Below, in pieces: positions 9,675 to 17,194 of a stretch of 64,000 nucleotides of DNA. The position numbers were made by a program, and so were the translations under genes. Source of the DNA: Flavobacteriales bacterium (GTDB lineage: Bacteria; Bacteroidota; Bacteroidia; JANQJC01); assembly GCA_028281825.1 (NCBI GenBank), contig JANQJC010000096.1, positions 20,092-84,091 on the forward strand. Direction: 5' to 3'. The notes below the pieces were generated by a model. That model did no database searches and was not told the origin of the DNA. It saw nothing but the letters and a program-made list of their open reading frames with translations. Numbering within the stretch: position 1 is the first letter of the stretch; each line of letters starts with the position of its first letter.

Positions 9675-10832
9675 TTGAGCTCAATCAAAATAAGAACTGA
9701 AAAAAGAACCGCAGAAATAGCTTGGTTTGGCGACCTCTGTGGTGGTGATACCCAATACCTAGGCGTGTTGGATAACGAGCGTCGTAGCAATTTCAATCAC
9801 TGCAAGAATATTCTACTTAATGCAGACAATCACGGCTTTAATAATATCCTTTTGCCTTCATCATACATCGTTGGGCAAGACCCATTCACTTTTGCTGGCG
9901 CTATAGCTCCTTTTACTAAGAACATTTCTTTACTGGTGGCACATAGGTTTGGAGAATTGCATCCACCAATGTTGGCTCGAACTATCAGTACACTTGATCA
10001 TATATTGGAAGGGCGTTTTATCTTGAATGTTATTAGCTCAGACCTACCAGGATACAAAGAAGATGGAGCGCTTAGGTATCAACGCACCAGAGAAATTATT
10101 GAAATACTAAAGCAAGCCTGGACGCAAGAACGCATTCAATTTAAAGGCGACCTGTATGAGTTTGATATGCCTACTGACCCAGTGAAACCTTATCAACAGA
10201 ATGGCGGGCCACTATTGTATTTCGGAGGCTTTTCCCCTCCTGCCCGTGATGTATGTGCACAATATTGTGACACCTTCCTTATGTGGCCAGATACTGAAGA
10301 AGGCTTACAAAAAACTATGGAAGATATGTCAGCTAAAGCAACGGCCTATGACAGGGTTTTAGATTATGGTTTAAGAGTTCATGTCATTGTTCGTGAGGAT
10401 GAAAACGAAGCACACAAATACACGAACCTTTTAATGTCCAAATTAGACGCAGAGCAAGGTGAGCAAATCAAAAATCGCTCACAGGATGCAAAAAATATGG
10501 GAGTGTTGCAGCAAAACACCTTGCGTGATTCTGCCAATAAGGAAGGATATGCAGAGCCCATGCTATGGACAGGTATTGGTCGCGCCCGCTCAGGATGTGG
10601 TGCAGCGATAGTTGGCACACCTGACCAGATAATTACTAAACTCAATCGCTATATAGATATGGGTATCCGTTCTTTTATTTTATCTGGCTATCCCTTAATT
10701 GAAGAATGTGACTTGTTTGCTAAATATGTATTGCCTGAATTACCCAACGAGAAACTAGCTAAATTACAAGGTCGGTTGCCTGAAACAGAACCGGCAACAC
10801 CACTTACAACTGCACCACTAAAAGTTCAATAA
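9675..10832 (+). CDS. LLM-class flavin-dependent monooxygenase, SsuD-like
   Basis: Luciferase-like monooxygenase of 385 residues. The whole length follows the alkanesulfonate monooxygenase (SsuD) pattern: ILLPSSYIVGQDPFTFA near the N-terminus, LDHILEGRFILNVISSD in the middle, LYFGG, LRVHVIVRE, and SFILSGYPLIEE near the end. SsuD enzymes use reduced FMN and oxygen to release sulfite from C1-C2 or larger sulfonates; the substrate here is unknown. The start is TTG: the upstream frame has no ATG before the stop at 9603. No flavin reductase gene is next to it. The aldo/keto reductase gene starts four bases after the stop, so the pair is an operon. Confidence 0.82.
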   Translation: MSSIKIRTEKRTAEIAWFGDLCGGDTQYLGVLDNERRSNFNHCKNILLNADNHGFNNILLPSSYIVGQDPFTFAGAIAPFTKNISLLVAHRFGELHPPMLARTISTLDHILEGRFILNVISSDLPGYKEDGALRYQRTREIIEILKQAWTQERIQFKGDLYEFDMPTDPVKPYQQNGGPLLYFGGFSPPARDVCAQYCDTFLMWPDTEEGLQKTMEDMSAKATAYDRVLDYGLRVHVIVREDENEAHKYTNLLMSKLDAEQGEQIKNRSQDAKNMGVLQQNTLRDSANKEGYAEPMLWTGIGRARSGCGAAIVGTPDQIITKLNRYIDMGIRSFILSGYPLIEECDLFAKYVLPELPNEKLAKLQGRLPETEPATPLTTAPLKVQ

Positions 10833-10836
10833 AACC

Positions 10837-11727
10837 GTGAAACAAATAAGTCTACAAAGCAACTTTTCTTTGTCCCAAATTGTATATGGTGTTTGGAGAT
10901 GGGATAATAAAAAACAATCAGAGAGTGATGTACAACAAATAATTGAAGCTTGTCTTGAGTTTGGCATAGATAGTTTTGACCATGCTGATATATATAATGA
11001 TTACAGAAACGAGGCTTTCTTTGGAAAGGTTTTAAAGCAAAACCCTTCCTTAAGGTCTCAATTGAAAATAATAACCAAGTGCGGTATCCAATTATTGAGC
11101 AACAACAAACCCACCACCTATGTAAAGCATTACAATTATAGTTCAGAGCATATTCAAATGTCTGTAGACAATTCGCTACGCAATCTGAATACCGATTACG
11201 TGGATGTATTATTGTTTCACCGCCCTAGTCCATTGATGAATGTGGATGAAGCAGCAAAAATGCTTGAGACTGTCGTGAATATGGGTAAAGTAAAGTATGT
11301 GGGTGTTTCTAATTTTACTCCAACCCAATTCAGCTTACTACAATCGCGATTGAATATTCCATTAATAACTAACCAAATTGAATTGAGTCTGCTACATCAT
11401 CAACCATTAATTGATGGCAGTATTGATTTTCTTTATGAGAAAAATCTCAAACCTATGATATGGAGCCCTTTGGGTGGTGGCAGGTTATTTGATGGTTCAC
11501 ACTCCATGCTGAGCAAGGAATTTGAGAAGTTAAATGATAAGTATAATACTACTACTGATGTTTTAGCATTAGCTTGGTTATTGAGACACCCAGCAGGGTT
11601 AATTCCCGTTATTGGCACTAATAAGACCGAAAGAATAAAGGCTGCATTGTCGGCAGTGGATATAAATTTGGAATTACAAGATTGGTTTGTGCTGTACGAA
11701 GCTGCCTTGGGGCAAGAGGTTCCATAA
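10837..11727 (+). CDS. Aldo/keto reductase, YdhF-like
   Basis: NADP-dependent aldo/keto reductase of 296 residues with the (beta/alpha)8 features: Asp/Tyr of the active site in DHADIYNDYRNE, Lys in KIITKCGI, His in LLFHRP, and the cofactor-binding IPVIGTNKTERI. It starts with GTG four bases after the monooxygenase stop. Best resemblance is to the E. coli YdhF type. The context suggests that it reduces the aldehyde made by the monooxygenase, but this is inference from gene order. It is followed nine bases later by the symporter. Confidence 0.85.
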   Translation: MKQISLQSNFSLSQIVYGVWRWDNKKQSESDVQQIIEACLEFGIDSFDHADIYNDYRNEAFFGKVLKQNPSLRSQLKIITKCGIQLLSNNKPTTYVKHYNYSSEHIQMSVDNSLRNLNTDYVDVLLFHRPSPLMNVDEAAKMLETVVNMGKVKYVGVSNFTPTQFSLLQSRLNIPLITNQIELSLLHHQPLIDGSIDFLYEKNLKPMIWSPLGGGRLFDGSHSMLSKEFEKLNDKYNTTTDVLALAWLLRHPAGLIPVIGTNKTERIKAALSAVDINLELQDWFVLYEAALGQEVP

Positions 11728-11736
11728 AACCAAAGA

Positions 11737-13533
11737 ATGAGCAAACTTTCCCTCTCTTCTCTTGACCTTATTATAATGGTCAGCCTCATTGCCTTTCAGG
11801 TAGGTGTTGGTGTATATATCAGCCTAAAGGGCAAAGACAGCGATGATTATTTCATGGCGGGCCGAACTCTAAAATGGTGGGCTGTAGGTGGTTCTGTATT
11901 TAGCACTAATGTAAGTGCTACTCACTTGATTGGTATGCTGGGTATTGGGTACTCAGTTGGCTTTGCCCAAAGCCATTACGAGATATTAGCCATTTTTGCG
12001 ATACTGCTACTGGCATACATTTTTGTGCCCATCTATCGAAACATGAGAATATTTACGCTTTCCCAGTTTTTGGAGAAACGTTTTGGTGAACATTCCAGGT
12101 TAGTTTATGCCATCCTTATGCTATTGATGATATTGGTGCAATTGATTGCTAACTTTTACATAGGTGCCCGCGCTATTTCTCTCATTACAAGCGGTACTGA
12201 CTATTCTATTGGTTATCCTATGGCATTATTGCTTCTCACTGTAATTACATGCAGTTATACCTTTTTTGGTGGTTTAAAAGCGGTTGTCTTTACTGATACC
12301 ATACAAGCTATATTTATTGTAGGTGTAGCTGTTTTGCTGTCATGGTTCACTTTTTCCCAACCAGAGATTAATGGCTTTGCAGGCTTATTGCAATTGGAAG
12401 AACAATTGCCCAACGCAGAGCAAAAAATGAGATTATTCTTACCATCAGACCACGATTCCCTCCCATTTAGTGGCGTATTTACTGGCTTAATGCTTTTACA
12501 TTGCTTCTATTGGATAACCAATCAATTCTTGGTTCAGAGAGTAATAGCTGCAAAAACAGACAAGGATGCCAAGATAGGTGTAATGTTCGCTGGTTTTTTG
12601 AAATTGGGAATTCCTTTTGTAAGTATCGCAACAGGTATTGCAGCTGCCCATTATTTCAGAGCTACCAATTTTGGTGATAATGTTTTGCCTGATGATGCTT
12701 TTATGCATTTAGTAAATGCAGTTGTTCCTGTAGGTTATGGCTTAGTGGGACTGATATTCTCGGGCGTGGCAGCATCTACCTTTTCCTCTCTTGACTCCAT
12801 GATGAATTCAGCAACCACAATTTTTAGTATTGATATCTACAAGAAATACTTGCATACAGATGTTAGTGATAAAGCATTAGTGCGGGTGGGTAGAATAACT
12901 ATTGGTGTATTAGCTATAACATCGGCAAGTTTGGCTTGGTTAACTTATAACCCTGCAGGTGCTGGCAATTTCTTCTTGAAAATGTCTTCCCACGGGTCTT
13001 ACTTTACACCTGGAGTTATTGTTGTATTCTTTGCTGCTGTACTTATAAAGAATATACCTCCAAAAGCAGCGTTTCTGGCTATGATAAGCGCACCATTCTC
13101 TGCTTTTGGCTCTGAATATCTTTATGAAATGATGGTAGTGCATTCTCCAGTCTTACAAGAATTATTTGGTACGAAGCTTAATTTCTTACACCGGGTTGCC
13201 ATCACATTTGTCTCGTCTGGCTTGGTTATGTTTACAGTGAAGTGGCTTTCACTAGGTGGAAAAAATGAGGCTATGCTTTCAATCAACAGCTTAAAGCTTT
13301 ATTTCAAGACAATAGCCTTGTTCTTTATCATTCAATTGGTTGGTATTGCAATTGTTGCCTCTGATATTATTGATACTTCTGGTATTTCTATTCCAATCGC
13401 AATAGTATCGGGGTTACTATTCTTAGTGAGATTTTCAGAAAAAGATAAAATCCAACTCACCTTTGCCTTACAAAGGGTACTATCAGTATTTTTAGTAGGA
13501 ATAACGGTATGGATATTATACCGCTTTTGGTAG
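11737..13533 (+). CDS. Sodium/solute symporter (SSS family)
   Basis: Integral membrane transporter of 598 residues with about 13-14 hydrophobic helices, of the SGLT-like part of the solute/sodium symporter family. The N-terminal block MAGRTLKWWAVGGSVF and STNVSATHLIGM, and the block GVAASTFSSLDSMMNSATTIF before SIDIYKKY, match sodium/sugar and sodium/inositol-type symporters. It is the third gene of a tight plus-strand block with the monooxygenase and the aldo/keto reductase and probably imports their substrate. The substrate cannot be read from the sequence. The stop is two bases from the end of the convergent gene. Confidence 0.88.
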   Translation: MSKLSLSSLDLIIMVSLIAFQVGVGVYISLKGKDSDDYFMAGRTLKWWAVGGSVFSTNVSATHLIGMLGIGYSVGFAQSHYEILAIFAILLLAYIFVPIYRNMRIFTLSQFLEKRFGEHSRLVYAILMLLMILVQLIANFYIGARAISLITSGTDYSIGYPMALLLLTVITCSYTFFGGLKAVVFTDTIQAIFIVGVAVLLSWFTFSQPEINGFAGLLQLEEQLPNAEQKMRLFLPSDHDSLPFSGVFTGLMLLHCFYWITNQFLVQRVIAAKTDKDAKIGVMFAGFLKLGIPFVSIATGIAAAHYFRATNFGDNVLPDDAFMHLVNAVVPVGYGLVGLIFSGVAASTFSSLDSMMNSATTIFSIDIYKKYLHTDVSDKALVRVGRITIGVLAITSASLAWLTYNPAGAGNFFLKMSSHGSYFTPGVIVVFFAAVLIKNIPPKAAFLAMISAPFSAFGSEYLYEMMVVHSPVLQELFGTKLNFLHRVAITFVSSGLVMFTVKWLSLGGKNEAMLSINSLKLYFKTIALFFIIQLVGIAIVASDIIDTSGISIPIAIVSGLLFLVRFSEKDKIQLTFALQRVLSVFLVGITVWILYRFW

Positions 13534-13535
13534 GC

Positions 13536-14018
13536 TTAGTTAGCGTATTGTAGTATCCAGCTATCTTTTAGAGGGACTTGCCACTTTGCTTCAAACTCCG
13601 CCTTGTCTCTCACCATATTATTAAATACAATGGTGCTGTCAGTAATCAGAGAGTGCTCTAATAATTTGGTAATACCATCCAAACGACAGGTATTCACCCT
13701 ATCGCCGTCCCAATAGGCAACCTGCATCCTATTTAGCAGGTCAATATCATACCGAGTTTGCAGGTCACGGATAAATCCAACTGACTTATCAATAGAACAG
13801 CCGCTTGCTTCAGCTTGTTGCTCATCTACCATTACAACTACAAAACGCTTGTGAAATACAGAGATATGGGCTTTTAAATCATTACCATGAGAAGCCCAAC
13901 TATCGGCAAAATGCTCAGCCAGAAAGTTGATTTCATTTACTTCTCTATCTTCAAACTCCCTGCTACTTTGGTAAATCCAAACACGAGAATTAAGCGGCAT
14001 ATTTTGATAACTGTACAT
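13536..14018 (-). CDS. Conserved Bacteroidota protein of unknown function
   Basis: Soluble protein of 160 residues from a family widely found in Bacteroidota, often labelled ABC transporter ATPase; however, there is no Walker A, Walker B or ABC signature here, so that name is not supported. Visible are the N-terminal RVWIYQSSREF block, HISVFHKRFVVVMVDE, and a C-terminal SLITDSTIVFNNMV. The start MYSYQNMPLNSRVW fits the family pattern. It is the last gene of the minus-strand run that contains the iron-sulfur proteins, 29 bases after the HdrB-like gene. Function is unknown. Confidence 0.7.
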   Translation of the reverse strand: MYSYQNMPLNSRVWIYQSSREFEDREVNEINFLAEHFADSWASHGNDLKAHISVFHKRFVVVMVDEQQAEASGCSIDKSVGFIRDLQTRYDIDLLNRMQVAYWDGDRVNTCRLDGITKLLEHSLITDSTIVFNNMVRDKAEFEAKWQVPLKDSWILQYAN

Positions 14019-14047
14019 GGCTGATTATTAAATCTATCTATACAAAG

Positions 14048-14839
14048 TTACAAATCATTTGCATTAGCTATCAACTCAGCTACATCATAAACTTTTACAT
14101 TTTCTTCCTGCTCTTTCAGCTTTACACCATCTGTCATCATGGTATTGCAGAATGGACAAGCAGTTGCTACCACATTGGGAGATAATTCAAGGGCTTCTTC
14201 TGCCCTTTCAATATTCACTTCCTTATCTCCTTCTTCAGCCTCTTTGAACATTTGAGCGCCGCCTGCGCCACAACATAAGCCATTAGCCCGTGAACGCTTC
14301 ATTTCAGCTAGTTCTACATCCAATTTCTCAATAACACTTCTAGGAGCTTCATATTCGTCATTAGCGCGGCCTAAGTAACAGGCATCATGATAAGTTATCT
14401 TTTTACCCTTAAAAGCACCACCTTCCACTTTCAGCTTACCCGTATCAATCAGTTGTTGGATTAACTGGGTATGGTGGATAACCTCATAGTTACCACCTAA
14501 GTCAGGGTATTCGTTCTTTAGTGTATTAAAACAGTGAGGACAGCCTGTGACTATCTTCTTTACTTCATAGCCATTCAATACCTGTATATTCTGAAATGCC
14601 TGCATTTGAAAAAGGAACTCATTACCTGCTCTTTTGGCTGGGTCACCAGTACATCCTTCTTCTGTGCCTAATACAGCGAAGCTCATATCCACGTGATTCA
14701 ATATTCTCACTATGGCCTTGGTTATTTTTTTAGCCCTATCATCAAAACTGCCAGCGCAACCTACCCAAAATAGTATTTCAGGGGTTTCTCCCGCCGCCAT
14801 GCAGTCGGCCATGGTTTTTATTTTCAAAGGTTCTGACAT
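14048..14839 (-). CDS. CCG-domain iron-sulfur protein, HdrB/LutA-like
   Basis: Cytoplasmic redox protein of 263 residues with two cysteine-rich CCG domains, the family of heterodisulfide reductase HdrB, GlcF and LutA. Motifs are VGCAGSFD near the N-terminus, TGCPHCF, CYLGRAN, GLCCGAGGA and TACPFCNTMM, which can bind a noncubane iron-sulfur cluster. I start at the ATG at 14839 (MSEPLKIK); a longer reading would overlap the upstream gene. It follows the membrane-bound iron-sulfur protein by 16 bases, and together they look like an HdrB/HdrC or DsrK-type electron-transfer pair. Physiological donor and acceptor are unknown. Confidence 0.87.
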   Translation of the reverse strand: MSEPLKIKTMADCMAAGETPEILFWVGCAGSFDDRAKKITKAIVRILNHVDMSFAVLGTEEGCTGDPAKRAGNEFLFQMQAFQNIQVLNGYEVKKIVTGCPHCFNTLKNEYPDLGGNYEVIHHTQLIQQLIDTGKLKVEGGAFKGKKITYHDACYLGRANDEYEAPRSVIEKLDVELAEMKRSRANGLCCGAGGAQMFKEAEEGDKEVNIERAEEALELSPNVVATACPFCNTMMTDGVKLKEQEENVKVYDVAELIANANDL

Positions 14840-14855
14840 ATCCCTAATCTCTTTA

Positions 14856-16190
14856 TTAATCTTCTTGCGCCCAATTAAACCTATCAGTTGGTGAAAACTG
14901 CCAAGGGGCACTATTGTTTTCTACATTAGTAAACATAGCCACTAATTCGCTTGGAGCGCTTGATTCTTCCATTACCAAATTTCTTCTTAAATCAACGATA
15001 ATGCTCAATGGGTCAATATTTACCGGACAAGCCTCCGTGCATGCATTACACGTAGTGCAAGCCCAAAGTTCTTCAGGTGTGATATAATCATGCAATAATG
15101 ATTTACCGTCATCCTTAAACTCTCCGCCATTAGTATCAATGTTTTTTCCAACTTCTTCCAACCTGTCTCGCGTATCCATTACTATCTTACGTGGAGAAAG
15201 TTTTTTACCTGTAATATTCGCCGGACAATTAGATGTACATCTTCCACACTCCGTGCAGGTGTATGAATCCATCAATTGCTTCCAGTTTAAGTCTGTTACA
15301 TCTCTGGCACCAAACTTCTCAGGCACAGCACCTTCTTCCGCTGGCGGTGGCGCAGCATATGGGTCGGCATTTGGGTCGAACATCAATTCCACTTCTTTTT
15401 TTACTGATTCCATGTTATTGAATTGCCCTTTGCTTTTTAAGTTAGAGAAGTAAACATTTGGGAATGCCAACATAATATGGAAGTGCTTGGAGTAAGTCAC
15501 ATAAACCAAAAAGCAAAGAATGCCTATGATATGGAACCACCAGCCAAACCTCTCAACAAAAACTAAAGCACTATCACTAAGGCCATTGAACAATGGTGCT
15601 AGCAATGACGCCACTGGGTAAGCCCCAGCTTCGTGGTAATGCTCTGCACCCCTACTTTGCAAAACAAAATCTGCGGTATCCATAGAGAGGAAAGCACACA
15701 TCAAGGCTATCTCAGTAATAAGAATAATATTGGCATCACTTCTTGGCCAACTAGTCATTTCCTTACTCCAGAATCTCTTTAGCTTGATAATGTTTCTTCT
15801 TATTAAAAATACCACACAAGCTATTATTACGCCAACAGCTAGTATCTCAAAAGAGGCTATAAGTAAATCATATAAAGGCCCTAATACCGACAAGACCCTG
15901 TGAGTGCCCAAAGCTCCGTCTATCACTATTTCAAGCAGCTCGATATTTATAATAATGAAACCTACGTAAACCAAAATATGCAGGATACCAGATACAGGCC
16001 TCACTACCATTTTAGATTGCCCTACTGCCACACGAAGCATAGTACTCAACCTCTCTGAAGCATTATCTGATCTATCCACACCTTTGCCCAACTTGATATT
16101 GCGGGTAATGGTCATTATCCGTTTAGCAAAAAGCACAATAGCTGTTATGAAAACAACTAAGAATATAATATTAGATACCCCAAAATGCAT
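14856..16190 (-). CDS. Membrane-bound 4Fe-4S protein, HdrC/NarI-like fusion
   Basis: Protein of 444 residues with about five N-terminal membrane helices, related to the gamma subunit of nitrate reductase that carries haem b, followed by a cytoplasmic ferredoxin-type domain. The two cluster motifs are CTECGRCTSNCP and CTTCNACTEACP. It probably passes electrons between the quinone pool and the CCG-domain protein encoded 16 bases downstream. It lies nine bases after the MlaD-like gene. This fused arrangement is common in Bacteroidota, but the reaction catalysed is not established. It might alternatively serve as a quinol-dependent reductase subunit without a known partner. Confidence 0.87.
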   Translation of the reverse strand: MHFGVSNIIFLVVFITAIVLFAKRIMTITRNIKLGKGVDRSDNASERLSTMLRVAVGQSKMVVRPVSGILHILVYVGFIIINIELLEIVIDGALGTHRVLSVLGPLYDLLIASFEILAVGVIIACVVFLIRRNIIKLKRFWSKEMTSWPRSDANIILITEIALMCAFLSMDTADFVLQSRGAEHYHEAGAYPVASLLAPLFNGLSDSALVFVERFGWWFHIIGILCFLVYVTYSKHFHIMLAFPNVYFSNLKSKGQFNNMESVKKEVELMFDPNADPYAAPPPAEEGAVPEKFGARDVTDLNWKQLMDSYTCTECGRCTSNCPANITGKKLSPRKIVMDTRDRLEEVGKNIDTNGGEFKDDGKSLLHDYITPEELWACTTCNACTEACPVNIDPLSIIVDLRRNLVMEESSAPSELVAMFTNVENNSAPWQFSPTDRFNWAQED

Positions 16191-16199
16191 AGTAACGAT

Positions 16200-17174
16200 T
16201 TATTGAGTTCTGTTTTTTCTTCCAAAAATTGAGAAATGGACGTAATTGCCTGGATTTTTGCGCATATCCTGAAACAACTTATCCAAATCATATGCCGCAT
16301 TGTTCAAATTATTATAGAGGCTGTCATTATTAACGAGCATGCCCATAGAGCCTTCACCTTTATTAATTTTTTCCAAAATATCTGAAGTTTCAGCAATGGC
16401 TTTATTGGCCCTGGAAATTGTACTTGCAATTTCAGCCCTCGCCAATGTGTCGCTAACTGAAGCCATATTATTTAAAATGGTGGTGATATTCTTATTATTG
16501 TCCTTGATATTTCTGGATATTGAATTCACATTATCCAATATCTGCCTAATCCTACTTGTTTCCGTCGTTACAAGTGTATCAATATCAGCAGTTGTGCTTT
16601 CAATGTTTACAATCGTCTTTTTAAGGTTTTCTATACTTTCAGTAATGTCATTTTGAGTTTGCTCATTAAAAACCCCTTTTATGATAAGCAATATAGAGTC
16701 TATTTCAGTAAGCATTGTAATTGCCCTGGCCTTGATAGGCTCTACCGTTTTATTCACTTCATCAGTAAAACTGGCTTTTACTTGTCCACTTAAGGTATCG
16801 CCGTTTTCAGCATATACCCCAATGGTATCTCCTAATGCCAGTTCCATAGCCTTCGTTCCCAATAGGTCTGCAGAAGTGATAAGGGCAACAGTGTTTCTTG
16901 GGATTTTGAAATCTGTATCACTAAGAACCATTTTAACTACAACCTTACCGCTGTTGTTTGGATGAAAATAGATATCCTGAATGATACCCACTTTAACTCC
17001 ATTTATTACCACCGAGTTAGATTGCACCAAGCCTTCTACCTTGTCATAAACTGCATAAAACTCACGCTGATTATCTAGTACATTGCTTCCTTTGAGGAAA
17101 TTGTACCCCCAAATGAATAATCCTATCGCAACAACTACGATAATTCCGGTCTTTATTTCAGTAGAATATTTCAA
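16200..17174 (-). CDS. MlaD-family (MCE domain) lipid-transport protein
   Basis: Inner-membrane-anchored periplasmic protein of 324 residues. A single N-terminal helix (GIIVVVAIGLFIWGYNF) is followed by an MCE domain at about residues 38-120 (YDKVEGLVQSNSVVINGVKVG, LLGTKAMEL) and then a long helical region. MCE proteins form rings that move phospholipids between membranes with an MlaE/MlaF ABC transporter; those partners are not in this window. It starts 20 bases after the amidase gene, so the two are cotranscribed. It belongs to an envelope operon. Confidence 0.88.
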   Translation of the reverse strand: MKYSTEIKTGIIVVVAIGLFIWGYNFLKGSNVLDNQREFYAVYDKVEGLVQSNSVVINGVKVGIIQDIYFHPNNSGKVVVKMVLSDTDFKIPRNTVALITSADLLGTKAMELALGDTIGVYAENGDTLSGQVKASFTDEVNKTVEPIKARAITMLTEIDSILLIIKGVFNEQTQNDITESIENLKKTIVNIESTTADIDTLVTTETSRIRQILDNVNSISRNIKDNNKNITTILNNMASVSDTLARAEIASTISRANKAIAETSDILEKINKGEGSMGMLVNNDSLYNNLNNAAYDLDKLFQDMRKNPGNYVHFSIFGRKNRTQ

Positions 17175-17194
17175 AGTCGGGCTAAAATAGTTAT

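Noticed and set aside
13536..14018. ABC transporter ATPase label for the 160-residue protein
   Set aside because: No Walker A, Walker B or ABC signature is present and the protein is too short.
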